32,439 bases of DNA, taken from contig DATAAZ010000005.1 in assembly GCA_036259875.1 (NCBI GenBank), positions 1 to 32,439 of the forward strand, read 5' to 3'. A model generated the notes under the pieces. That model was not told the DNA's origin. It was given only the letters and a program-made list of their open reading frames with translations, and made no database searches. The DNA comes from DATAAZ01 sp036259875 (GTDB taxonomy: Bacteria > Actinomycetota > Thermoleophilia > Gaiellales > Gaiellaceae). Shown here one piece after another: positions 1 to 8,041 of the stretch (position 1 is its first letter; each line of letters begins with the position of its first letter). Position numbers and translations under genes: made by a program.

Positions 1-544
1 GGGAGCGGATCACCGAGAATCCGCCCTCGACGGCAGCCCAGACGACGATCGCGCGTCCGGCCTGAACGTCGACGGAAGCAGCAAACGAGGCCTCGCCCGG
101 TGCCGAAATTTCCTCGGCTGCGCCCCACGTTCCGCCGCGGCGAAGGGCGGCGAACACCGCGCTCCGGCCGCCAACCCACGTGTGCCAGACGGCGACAGCA
201 TTTCCGCCCCGATCCATCGCGATCTCGGGCGCTTCCAGCTGAGCCGCGGCCGCCGAAAGGCGCTCGCTCGGGCTCCATTCGCCGTCGGAAGAACGGGTCG
301 AGGCCCGGATGAATGCGCCCTCGCGCGCAACTTCACGCCACACCGCGACGACCGTCCCCGCGCTGTCGCTCACGACCCGGGGCACCGATCCGGATGCGCC
401 GGGTGGAGAGACGTCTCGAGGCCGAAGGTGATCGGCGGTACCCGGTGCCGCGGCGACGAGCGCCGTCGTGACGGCGATGACGGCTACCCCCGCCCGGCGT
501 GCAAGCGCACGGTCCAGACGGCGGCGTCCGAGCGAGCGCGGCAT
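1..544 (-). CDS. Secreted repeat protein, C-terminus cut by the window edge
   Basis: The minus-strand frame is open from the ATG at 544 to the window edge (181 codons, no stop). The N-terminus reads MPRSLGRRRLDRALARRAG followed by VAVIAVTTALVAAAPGTA, a typical Sec-type signal peptide with an Ala-rich cleavage region. The mature part has repeated blades of the kind VVAVWRE, GGNAVAVWHTW and AIVVWAA, spaced about 45 residues apart. Such AVW repeats are common in secreted beta-propeller-like proteins of Thermoleophilia (family knowledge). An in-frame GTG lies 30 bases upstream, but the signal peptide fits the ATG better. A promoter-like pair lies at 597-625. No enzymatic residues are visible; function unknown, perhaps a surface or extracellular binding protein. 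Confidence 0.75.
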   Translation of the reverse strand, partial: MPRSLGRRRLDRALARRAGVAVIAVTTALVAAAPGTADHLRPRDVSPPGASGSVPRVVSDSAGTVVAVWREVAREGAFIRASTRSSDGEWSPSERLSAAAAQLEAPEIAMDRGGNAVAVWHTWVGGRSAVFAALRRGGTWGAAEEISAPGEASFAASVDVQAGRAIVVWAAVEGGFSVIRS

Positions 545-596
545 GGATTCGATCGAAGCACCTGCTTGCAGCTCGCGCACCGGGGAAACGCATGAA

Positions 597-625
597 ACTA
601 GAACACCGTTGCCTTCTTGTGTCAA
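597..625 (-). promoter_or_regulatory. Sigma70-like promoter for the secreted repeat protein
   Basis: On the minus strand TTGACA (625-620) is followed after exactly 17 bases by TCTAGT (602-597), giving a 6/6 match at -35 and 4/6 at -10. Transcription would start near 590, about 45 bases before the ATG at 544. The rest of the gap to the next gene (626-841) shows only a 5-bp hairpin at 734-750 and no coding signal. Confidence 0.55.
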
Positions 626-841
626 TAGTCGCTATAGGGATGCGGCACGTTGACGCGGCGCGCCAGTGCGCGAGGGTGGCTCTCGTCGACGCACATCCGG
701 AAGGAGCGAAGAACGCCGGTTGATTCGAGCGGGCCGGCGAGTCTTGCCGGGAGAGCCCAACCCGCGACGCGCCGTCGGGGCGATTCAGTCCTCACCTACC
801 GCGAAAGAGTGCGTCCCGGTTGAGGAAGAGCAGCTCCGCTA

Positions 842-3800
842 CTACGAGCCGGCGACAAGCGGCGCGCGCTCCGTTCGCAGGCGGCGCGTCGCGTCCGTGT
901 CGACACTCATCGTCTCCGGGTCGATGACGACCGCGTAGTCTCGCTCGGCGAGCTCCACGGTGGTGAAGCCGTCGAGCACGTCGGACGCCACCAGCCCGGG
1001 ATCGCGCTCGATCGGGTCGCCGTAGCCGCCGGAGTTCGGCACGGTGATCTGGAGCGTGTCGCCGGCCTTGAGGCGGAAGGCGGTCACCTTTGACGGCCAG
1101 TGCTCCTCGTCCGGCCGGCCGGGGTTCTTCACGAGCGACGCGTTGAGCCCGTCGTGCCCGCCGAACACGCCCCACGGCAGGTCGGCCTCGTGCCGCTCGC
1201 CCTCACAGGTCACGATCGTGTCCACGAGGAAGCGGTTCAGCCGGACCATGCCGATTCCGCCGCGGTACTCGCCGGCGGCGGATGGCTCGTCACGCAGCTC
1301 GTAGCGCTCGGTCCGCATGGGGAAGCGCCACTCGAGCTCTTCGATCGGGTTGTTGCGGGTGTTGGCGATGAGGCAGTCCACCGAGTCGAGCCCATCGCGG
1401 CCCGGGCGCCCGCCGTAGGACCCCTCGTCGACCTCGAGGTACACCCAGTACTCCTGCTCTTCCTCGTTGAAGCCGGAGTATGAGATGAAGTGGAGGTGCG
1501 CGGAGTTCCCGGCGGTCACCTTGTCGGGGACGACCGGCGCGAGCGCCCGCAGGGCGAGGTCGACGGCCCGCTGCACCTGGCAGAAGCGGGCGAAACACGC
1601 GCGCGGGTAGTTCGGGTTGAAGATCGACCCCTTCGGGGCGACAACCTTGACCGGGCGCAGCATCCCCTCGTTCTGCGGCACGAAGACGGGGTATGTCGCC
1701 TCATCGAGGAAGATCATGCGCGTGATGAACGTCATCGCGGAGACGGTCGTCCCCTCGAACGGGCAGTTGTAGCCGGTGGCGACCTCCGAGCTCGACCCGG
1801 TCAGATCGAAGGTGATTTCGTCGCCCTCGATCTCGACCGCCACCTTGACGGGCAGCTGCTCGCCCCGGTTCTTGCCGTCGTCGTCGAGCCAGCCGACCTC
1901 GGTCTCGTAGCGCCCGTCCGGGACCCTGGCGATCTCCTGGCGCAGCATGCGTTCGGAGTAGTCCATCCAGTCCCGTGCGGCGCCCAGCACGGCGGCTAGC
2001 CCATAGCGCCCGAGCAGCTCGAGGTAGCGTCGCCGGGCGAGCTCGCACGCGGCGATCATCGCCTCGATATCGCCCTTGTTGTGGGTCGGCGTGCGCGTGT
2101 TCTCGAGGATGTGCTTCCAGAGCGCATCCTGGCGCACGCCCTTCTCGGAGAGCTTCACGGCGCGGTACATGTTTCCCTCCGACCAGTTGTCGACGAGGTC
2201 GATGGCCAGGCCCGGATAGGCGCCTCCGATGTCAAGGAGGTGCGCGGACGCGCCCGCGAACCCGGCGAGCTCCCCGTCGAAGAAGATCGGGATCACGATC
2301 GCGACGTCGGGTGAGTGGGTGGCCCCGAGGTACGGGTCGTTGTGGAGAACCACGTCGCCCTCGTGAATGTCGTCCCCGAGGAGCTTGATGACGTTCTTGA
2401 CGATCTTCGGCATCGCCCCCATGAACATGGGTGTCGAGTCCGACTCGGCGAGGACATTCCCCGCGGCGTCGAAGATCCCGGCGCCGAGGTCCTCCGATTC
2501 CCGGATGATCGACGAGTAGCTCATCCGGAAGAGCACGCCCGCCATCTCCTTCGCGATGGCCGAGAAGGCCCCGCCGATGACGCGCATGAGGATCGGCGTC
2601 GCCAGCTCGGTCCCCCGCTCGGCCGCCTCCGTGACGCGCTGCGTGCAATCGATCACGATGTTGCCGAACCCGTCGATCTCGGCGACGAGGCCGGGTGGGA
2701 CGACAGTCGTCGAGTCGTACTGCTCGACGACCGCGGGACCCTCGATCCGGTCGCCCGCGCGAAGGAGCGCCCGGTCGTAGAACGCGGTCGCCCGGCGCGC
2801 GGGCCGGCCGTCGACGTCGAAGACCACGTCGCGCTCCAGTGTCTTCGCGGACGACGGGTCGCCGCCTCCGGCCTCGGCGGTCGCGGGCTCAAGCTCGGCG
2901 ATCCGGCCGATCCCGACCACGCGTATGTTGACGATCTCGATCTCGGCGTCGAACCGGTGGCCGTACTCCGCCTCGTGCGCCCGGTGAAACGCCTCCTTGA
3001 CCTGCGCCACCCAGCGGCCGTCAATTGTCCCTGCGGGCACGTCGAAGCGGACCTCGTAGCCCTGCCCGGCGTAGCGGCAGTCCGCGAGCCGCCGCAGCAG
3101 GCGGCGGTCGTCGGCCACACCGTCGGCATCGAGCTGGGCGACCGCCTGGGCCGAAAGCTCGTCGTAGCGCGCGCGGAGCCGGTCGACGTCGAGGGTCTTG
3201 AGCGCGTGGCGCTCCGTGGCGACGAACTCGTGCTGGAGGTCCGTGGCCAGCAGCCCGGTCGCCGCGATGATGCCGGGGTGCGGGGGCACGAGCACGCGCG
3301 GGATCTCGAGCTCGAGAGCGATGTCGCACGCGAACAGCGGCCCTGCGCCGCCGGCCGCGACGAGGGTGAACTCGCGCGGGTCGTAGCCCCGGCGGACGGA
3401 GTTGACCTCAATCGCCTGGGCCATCCCGAACTTCTGGATCTGGAGCGCGCCGAGCGCCGCCTCCTCGACCGACATGCCGAGCGTGTCGGCGAGCCGCTGC
3501 ATCGCGGCGCGACCGAGCTCGACGTCGAGCCGCATCTCGCCGCCGAGCAGCCCGCGCTCCGGCCGAAGCCGGCCGAGCAAGAGCTGCGCGTCGGTCGCCG
3601 TGGGGTCGGCGCCCCCGCGGCCGTAGCACGCCGGCCCGGGATCGGCGCCGGCCGACTGCGGGCCCACGCGGAAGACGCCACCTTCGTCGACGTAGGCGAT
3701 CGACCCGCCGCCCGCGCCGATCGTATCGATGTCGACCATCGGCACCATGGCCTGGTAGTCGCCGACCTTGGTGTCGAGGAGGTGACGCATGCGCAGCTGC

Positions 3801-4711
3801 CCGTTCGCGGCCACGCCAATGTCGGCCGACGTCCCGCCGATGTCGAGCGTGACGACGTTGTCGTAGCCGGCCACCTTCCCCGCCCAGATTCCGCCGATGA
3901 GGCCGGCGACCGGCCCGGACATGAGCAGGCTGACCGGCCGCTGCGTCGCCGACTCCACCGTCGCCATGCCGCCCGACGACTGCATCAGCTGGACGCCGCG
4001 CGAGAGGCCAGCGCGCTGCATCGCCTCGTCAAAGCGGGCCACGTACCGCGAAACCTTCGGGCCGATGTAGGCGTTCAAGCAGACTGTCGAGAAACGCTCG
4101 TACTCGCGGTAGAGCGGGAGCACCTCGTACGAGACGGATAAGTACGCCTCCGGGAACTCCTCGAGCACGATCTCCTTGATCCGTCGCTCGTGCTCCGGAT
4201 TGAGGTAGGAGTGGAGCAGGCAGACGGCGACCGCCTCGACGCCCGCGCCCTTCAGCTTCCGAACCCGCTCGCGCACCTCGTCCTCGTTGAGCCGAGCGAG
4301 CACTTCGCCGTCGGGCACGGCGACGCGCTCCTTGACCGTCAGCCGGTGCCGACGCTTCGCGAGCGGCCGCGACTGCCACGGGAGCTCCTGCTGGAGCGAG
4401 AAGTTGTACGGCTTCTTGTGGCGGGCGATGTGGACGATGTCCCGAAAGCCCTCCGTCGTCAGCATCCCCACCTCGGCACCGGTGTGCGTCAGGACGATGT
4501 TCGTCGCGATCGTCGTGCCGTGCAGGAGGTTGTCGACCTCCGTAAGCGACACGCCCGCCTTCTCGCACAGCTGCTCGACTCCCTCGACCACCGCCCGCGC
4601 CGGGTCGTCGGGCGTGGACGCCACCTTGTCGACGGTGATCCTGCCCTCCTCCTCGTTCACGAGGACGAGGTCCGTGAACGTCCCGCCGACATCGACCCCG
4701 ATGCGCTTCAT
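842..4711 (-). CDS. Fused hydantoinase A / hydantoinase B (5-oxoprolinase-type), 1289 aa
   Basis: ATP-dependent cyclic amide hydrolase of the hydantoinase/oxoprolinase family. Residues about 1-680 are the HyuA half: MKRIGVDVGGTFTDLVL at the start is the actin-fold phosphate-binding motif, and a second one, LDIGGTSADIGV, lies near residue 288. From about residue 700 the HyuB half begins (MRVIGGAF at 709, then HNDPYLGATHSPD). The two halves are separate genes in many bacteria but fused in eukaryotic 5-oxoprolinase, whose length (about 1288 aa) this nearly equals. Known family substrates are 5-oxoproline, hydantoins and N-methylhydantoin; acetone carboxylase subunits are distant relatives. A clear ribosome site (GGGAGGAAA) precedes the ATG. 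It is the third gene of a minus-strand operon, 28 bp after the LLM oxidoreductase, beside a carbamoylsarcosine-amidase-like gene and a racemase. That favours a hydantoin-type ring over 5-oxoproline, but the substrate is inferred. Confidence 0.9.
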   Translation of the reverse strand: MKRIGVDVGGTFTDLVLVNEEEGRITVDKVASTPDDPARAVVEGVEQLCEKAGVSLTEVDNLLHGTTIATNIVLTHTGAEVGMLTTEGFRDIVHIARHKKPYNFSLQQELPWQSRPLAKRRHRLTVKERVAVPDGEVLARLNEDEVRERVRKLKGAGVEAVAVCLLHSYLNPEHERRIKEIVLEEFPEAYLSVSYEVLPLYREYERFSTVCLNAYIGPKVSRYVARFDEAMQRAGLSRGVQLMQSSGGMATVESATQRPVSLLMSGPVAGLIGGIWAGKVAGYDNVVTLDIGGTSADIGVAANGQLRMRHLLDTKVGDYQAMVPMVDIDTIGAGGGSIAYVDEGGVFRVGPQSAGADPGPACYGRGGADPTATDAQLLLGRLRPERGLLGGEMRLDVELGRAAMQRLADTLGMSVEEAALGALQIQKFGMAQAIEVNSVRRGYDPREFTLVAAGGAGPLFACDIALELEIPRVLVPPHPGIIAATGLLATDLQHEFVATERHALKTLDVDRLRARYDELSAQAVAQLDADGVADDRRLLRRLADCRYAGQGYEVRFDVPAGTIDGRWVAQVKEAFHRAHEAEYGHRFDAEIEIVNIRVVGIGRIAELEPATAEAGGGDPSSAKTLERDVVFDVDGRPARRATAFYDRALLRAGDRIEGPAVVEQYDSTTVVPPGLVAEIDGFGNIVIDCTQRVTEAAERGTELATPILMRVIGGAFSAIAKEMAGVLFRMSYSSIIRESEDLGAGIFDAAGNVLAESDSTPMFMGAMPKIVKNVIKLLGDDIHEGDVVLHNDPYLGATHSPDVAIVIPIFFDGELAGFAGASAHLLDIGGAYPGLAIDLVDNWSEGNMYRAVKLSEKGVRQDALWKHILENTRTPTHNKGDIEAMIAACELARRRYLELLGRYGLAAVLGAARDWMDYSERMLRQEIARVPDGRYETEVGWLDDDGKNRGEQLPVKVAVEIEGDEITFDLTGSSSEVATGYNCPFEGTTVSAMTFITRMIFLDEATYPVFVPQNEGMLRPVKVVAPKGSIFNPNYPRACFARFCQVQRAVDLALRALAPVVPDKVTAGNSAHLHFISYSGFNEEEQEYWVYLEVDEGSYGGRPGRDGLDSVDCLIANTRNNPIEELEWRFPMRTERYELRDEPSAAGEYRGGIGMVRLNRFLVDTIVTCEGERHEADLPWGVFGGHDGLNASLVKNPGRPDEEHWPSKVTAFRLKAGDTLQITVPNSGGYGDPIERDPGLVASDVLDGFTTVELAERDYAVVIDPETMSVDTDATRRLRTERAPLVAGS

Positions 4712-4739
4712 GTCGTTTCCTCCCGGTGGGTTCGCGGCT

Positions 4740-5741
4740 TCATGTGGTCAGGCGGCCGAGCGCAGGCATGATCTCCCGCCCCACGCGCCGGATCTGGTCG
4801 ACTTCACCGTTCAGGTAGGCGGTCGACAGCTCGCTTGCTCCAAGCTCGGTGAGCGCACGGATCTTCTCCAGACACCGCGCGACCGGTCCCGCAATCGCGA
4901 AGTCGTCGATCAGCTCCCCGGTGAGGTAGGCGGTGTGCTCGGCGTTCGAGTCGAGGTGGCCCGCGTAGTAGTCGTAGTCGTCGCGTGCGGCGACGAGCCT
5001 CGTCATCTCGACGGGCATGCCGTGTTCTGGGTTGCGGCGCGCGACGTCCGCGATGTGATTCGCGCAGGCGGCCGGAGCCCAGCGACAGGCGTTCCACGCG
5101 TCCTCCTGGTCCTCGGAGACCCACATCGCGCAGAGGACGGCGATCTCAACGCCGTCGGGATCGCGGCCGGCCTCCTCGGCCCCGGTGCGGACGTGTTCGA
5201 TCGCCCAGCGCACCGACACGGGATTCACGCCGACGTAGATCATGACGATGTCGGCGAGCGCCCCGGCGACGCGGAGGTTTCGCGGCCCCGTGGCCGGCAT
5301 CATGATCGGCACGCGTTCGTCCGCCCAGCGGATCCGGACCGCCGTCCCGTCGACGTCGACCGGACGGCCGGCGACGAGCTCGCGGAGCTTCGGAACGACG
5401 TCGGCGAGACGGCGCGTCGGAACTGGCTGGAGGCCGAGGGTCCGGACGGCGTTGTCGCCGCGTCCGATGCCGAGGACCACGCGACCGGGGTGGAGGTGAG
5501 CTAGCGTGGCCGCCACGCTCGCAGTGACTGTGAAGTGCCGCGTGAGCGGGTTGGTCACCCCCGGCCCGAACGCGATCCGTTCGGTTGCCGCGAGCCCGTG
5601 CGCCATGTAGACGTAGACGTCCTGCCAAAGCATCTGGCCGTCGACGAGCCATACCCGCTCGTAGCCGACCTCGTCGGCGGTGCGCACCGACTCGAGGAAC
5701 ACCGGCAGGTCTTCGGGGAGGAAGTGGGCGCCGAGCTTCAC
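4740..5741 (-). CDS. LLM-class flavin/F420-dependent oxidoreductase
   Basis: A 333-residue TIM-barrel enzyme of the luciferase-like monooxygenase superfamily. The start MKLGAHFLPEDLPVFLESVR, the strand with RIAFGPGVTNPLTRH and the phosphate-binding stretch RVVLGIGRGDNAVRTLG are typical of the F420-dependent (methylene-tetrahydromethanopterin-reductase-like) branch. The actual cofactor, F420 or FMN, cannot be settled from sequence alone. The start is GTG at 5741, and its first bases overlap the TGA of the preceding amidohydrolase (GTGA, 5738-5741), so translation is probably coupled. Lying between an isochorismatase-fold hydrolase and a hydantoinase, it may oxidise or reduce the ring substrate before hydrolysis, in the way RutA works with RutB on uracil. 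It is not an evident RutA orthologue. Confidence 0.85.
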   Translation of the reverse strand: MKLGAHFLPEDLPVFLESVRTADEVGYERVWLVDGQMLWQDVYVYMAHGLAATERIAFGPGVTNPLTRHFTVTASVAATLAHLHPGRVVLGIGRGDNAVRTLGLQPVPTRRLADVVPKLRELVAGRPVDVDGTAVRIRWADERVPIMMPATGPRNLRVAGALADIVMIYVGVNPVSVRWAIEHVRTGAEEAGRDPDGVEIAVLCAMWVSEDQEDAWNACRWAPAACANHIADVARRNPEHGMPVEMTRLVAARDDYDYYAGHLDSNAEHTAYLTGELIDDFAIAGPVARCLEKIRALTELGASELSTAYLNGEVDQIRRVGREIMPALGRLTT

Positions 5742-6379
5742 GCGGCGCCGGCGCGCAGAGCCGCGAGCTCCGCGATCGTCTCCTCGACGCCCCGGACCTC
5801 ACCCCAGCCGACCCGGATCATCTCCAGCGCGGGCTCGTGGAGGTGGGGAAGCGTCGTCCCGGTGCACTCCTCGAGGACGATCGGCTTGAAGTCGCGGAAC
5901 ATCGCGTCCTTCGAGGTGGCCGCGATGCACTGGTTCGTGAGCACGCCCGCGACGAGGATCGTCTCCGCGCCGAGACCGCGCAGAATCACCTCGAGGTTCG
6001 TGTTGAAGAACGCGCTCAGGCGCGTCTTCTCCACCATCCAGTCGTCAGCGCCCACGGCCAGCTCGTCGTAGACGTCGTACCCCCAGGTTTCCTGCCGCAG
6101 CCCGCCGTCCCGGAGGAACGGTCGAAGCTCGAAGAACGGCCCGGCGTCGCGGCCGTCGCGCGTCCCGTGGCGCGTCCAGATCAGTGGCACCTCCGCTGCG
6201 CGAGCCGCGTCGATCAGCCTCCGCGTCGGCCCGAGCACGCGCCGCATGTGCGAGATGTCGATCCCGCTGCGCGCGTACCAGCCATCTTCATGCAGGAAGT
6301 CGTTCTGGTAGTCGATGAGCAGGAGCGCGGTCCGGTCGGGTACGAGGTCCCAGCGGACGGCGGCGTACGGATCGGTCAT
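5738..6379 (-). CDS. Isochorismatase-family cysteine hydrolase (amidase)
   Basis: 213 residues, normal length for the family. The catalytic triad is visible: Asp in LLLIDYQNDFL, Lys in MVEKTRLSAF and Cys in GVLTNQCIAATS. Relatives hydrolyse amide, carbamoyl or ureido bonds (nicotinamidase, RutB, carbamoylsarcosine amidase). The frame stays open well upstream, but that extension runs antisense into the divergent gene and is not protein-like. The ATG at 6379 (MTDPYAAVRW) matches the usual start, although no strong ribosome site precedes it. First gene of a three-gene operon with the LLM oxidoreductase and HyuAB. It differs clearly from the other isochorismatase-fold enzyme at 6440, so the pair probably acts on two different intermediates. 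Confidence 0.85.
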   Translation of the reverse strand: MTDPYAAVRWDLVPDRTALLLIDYQNDFLHEDGWYARSGIDISHMRRVLGPTRRLIDAARAAEVPLIWTRHGTRDGRDAGPFFELRPFLRDGGLRQETWGYDVYDELAVGADDWMVEKTRLSAFFNTNLEVILRGLGAETILVAGVLTNQCIAATSKDAMFRDFKPIVLEECTGTTLPHLHEPALEMIRVGWGEVRGVEETIAELAALRAGAA

Positions 6380-6439
6380 CCGGACCAGGAGGGGTACGAT
6401 GACAGGTGCGTCCAGCACGGGCAACGGGAGGTGACCTGC
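6380..6439. promoter_or_regulatory. 60-bp divergent promoter region of the cyclic-amide cluster
   Basis: Only 60 bp separate the two divergent start codons. On the plus strand TACGAT (about 6396) could be a -10 element, but I see no good -35. A strong ribosome site, GGGAGG, starts at 6426 in front of the GTG at 6440. Such a short gap means the two promoters must overlap into the coding ends, and one regulator could serve both arms. No clear operator palindrome is visible. Confidence 0.35.
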
Positions 6440-7192
6440 GTGAGCGAGATCACCGACGCGCTCGAGCGCATCTTCTCGGCCGACTCGAGCGTGTACCAGC
6501 GGCGCGGTTTCCAGCGGCGCATCGGCTTCGGCGAGCGACCGGCCCTGATCAACATCGACCTGGCGAACGCCTGGACGCGTCCGGGCAACCCCTTCAGCTG
6601 CAACGGGATGGACGTGATCATCCGGGGGGTCCAACGGCTTCTCGCCGCGACCCGGGCCAAGACGCTGCCCGTTGTCTTCACCACCACCGCGTACGCCATC
6701 ACCGAGGGCGCGAACAGCGACATGGGTCTCTGGAACCGGAAGATCCCGCTTGAGGCGCTCCAACTAGGCACGGACGCGGTCGCGATCGACGAGCGGATCG
6801 CGCCGGAGCCCGACGAGCAGGTGATCGTAAAGAAGCGGGCGAGCGCCTTCCACGGCACCTACCTGTCGAGCTTCCTCAACGCCCATCGCGTGGACACGGT
6901 GATCGTTACCGGGGTGACGATGGCCGGCTGCGTCCGGCACACCGTCGAAGACGCGATCGCCGAGGGCTTCCGGCCGATCGTCGTCCGCGAGTGCGTCGGC
7001 GACCGCGTCCCGGGCGTCGTCGAGTGGAACCTCTTCGACATCGACGCCAAGTTCGGCGACGTCGAGCCGCTCGAGCGCGTGCTCGAGTACCTCGACGGCG
7101 TCGAGGCATCGCAGGAGGCGCGCGCCGTCGCCGCGGCGAACTGGATGCCTCAGCCTGGGCAGCTGGAGCGCTTACCTCGCCGCGCGAGCTAG
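6440..7192 (+). CDS. N-carbamoylsarcosine amidase-like isochorismatase-family hydrolase
   Basis: 250 residues from the GTG at 6440, chosen because GGGAGG lies 8 bases upstream; the GTG at 6431 lies inside that ribosome site. The N-terminal block RRIGFGERPALINIDLAN is characteristic of N-carbamoylsarcosine amidase and its close relatives. The triad is Asp in INIDLANAW, Lys in IVKKRASAF and Cys in GVTMAGCVRHT. The known enzyme cleaves N-carbamoylsarcosine to sarcosine, CO2 and ammonia in creatinine breakdown, just after ATP-dependent N-methylhydantoin hydrolysis, and a hydantoinase lies in this cluster. No creatinine deaminase is seen, so another N-carbamoyl amino acid is possible. It leads a plus-strand operon with the racemase, 59 bp downstream. 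Confidence 0.8.
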   Translation: MSEITDALERIFSADSSVYQRRGFQRRIGFGERPALINIDLANAWTRPGNPFSCNGMDVIIRGVQRLLAATRAKTLPVVFTTTAYAITEGANSDMGLWNRKIPLEALQLGTDAVAIDERIAPEPDEQVIVKKRASAFHGTYLSSFLNAHRVDTVIVTGVTMAGCVRHTVEDAIAEGFRPIVVRECVGDRVPGVVEWNLFDIDAKFGDVEPLERVLEYLDGVEASQEARAVAAANWMPQPGQLERLPRRAS

Positions 7193-7251
7193 CGCTTCCG
7201 CTGGGCGAAGACCCTTACAATCGCGTTCTTGCCGACTATTTGGAGGTAACG

Positions 7252-8025
7252 ATGGCCAGAGTTGTCGTCATCGTCCCGTTCGCGTTCGGCGAAGGCGGAC
7301 TCGCGAACCGCGAGGCACAGATGGAGGCGGTCCAACTGGGGCCTGACATTGAGTTCGACTACCGCGGCGTCAAGGCGGGCCCGGCGCTCTTCGACAGCTA
7401 CCACGACTGGGCCGTTGCGGATGTGGCTCTCTTCGAGGCGGGCAGCACGGCGGAGGACGACGGGTACGACGCGGTGTGCATCGACACGATGAGCGATTCG
7501 GGGATGAACGCGCTCCGCTCCGTCCTTGATATCCCCGTGATCGGGCCCGGTCGTGCGTCGTACCTTACGGCGCTCATGCTGGGCAACACGTTCTCCGTCC
7601 TGACTCAGTGGGATCCGTGGATCGGCCTGTACAAGAAGGGGCTCGCCGAATACGGACTGGTCGACAAGTGCGCGTCTATCCGCTCGATCAACACGCCCCC
7701 GGATGTCGAGAACCTGCTCGGCGGCAAGGAGGAAGAGGTCTTTCCGAAGCTTCGTGACGCTGCGATGCAATGCATCGAGGATGACGGAGCCGAAGTCATC
7801 TGTATGGGTTCGACGACCATGCACCAGGCGGTCCCATTCCTCCAGGAGGCGCTGCCGGTTCCCGTCATCAACCCGGGCCCGCTCACCTACAAGTTGGCGG
7901 AGTTGATGCTCGGCCTCGGGCTTTCACACAGTCGCCGAGCGTACCCTCGTCCGCACATCCCGAAGCCGGAGATGCTCGCCGCGATGATGGAGGCTGCCGC
8001 CGTCACCGAGAGCGCGCCGGCTTGA
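7252..8025 (+). CDS. Asp/Glu/hydantoin racemase family protein
   Basis: 257 residues from an ATG preceded by TGGAGGTAAC, an excellent ribosome site. The start MARVVVIVPFAFG and the two half-domains of the Asp/Glu racemase fold are clear. The two catalytic cysteines are seen in DAVCIDTMSDSG and AEVICMGSTTMH. Known members racemise hydantoins, Asp or Glu, or isomerise maleate. Next to a hydantoinase and an N-carbamoyl amidase the likely role is inverting a 5-substituted hydantoin or a related intermediate so that the stereospecific hydrolases can use both forms. A TACAAT -10-like box lies at 7216-7221 with no matching -35. A small hairpin follows the stop directly. Confidence 0.85.
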   Translation: MARVVVIVPFAFGEGGLANREAQMEAVQLGPDIEFDYRGVKAGPALFDSYHDWAVADVALFEAGSTAEDDGYDAVCIDTMSDSGMNALRSVLDIPVIGPGRASYLTALMLGNTFSVLTQWDPWIGLYKKGLAEYGLVDKCASIRSINTPPDVENLLGGKEEEVFPKLRDAAMQCIEDDGAEVICMGSTTMHQAVPFLQEALPVPVINPGPLTYKLAELMLGLGLSHSRRAYPRPHIPKPEMLAAMMEAAAVTESAPA

Positions 8026-8041
8026 CGCTCCTCTGAGCGTT
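8026..8041 (+). terminator. Short hairpin just after the racemase stop
   Basis: ACGCTC, loop CTCT, GAGCGT: a perfect 6-bp stem starting at the base after the stop codon. There is no T-tract, so it is weak as an intrinsic terminator and may instead protect the 3' end. Confidence 0.35.

Noticed and set aside
2315..4141. A 608-codon open frame on the plus strand inside the hydantoinase region
   Set aside because: It is antisense to a clear HyuAB protein. Its translation is rich in Arg, Asp and Val without any family pattern, as expected opposite a high-GC gene.
5585..6439. A longer N-terminus for the carbamoylsarcosine-amidase-like protein
   Set aside because: The extension lies opposite the LLM and amidohydrolase genes and is not protein-like; a strong ribosome site marks the GTG at 6440.
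6380..6763. A 128-residue N-terminal extension of the minus-strand isochorismatase-family protein
   Set aside because: It is antisense to the divergent amidase gene and has no family match; the fold begins at MTDPYAAVRW.
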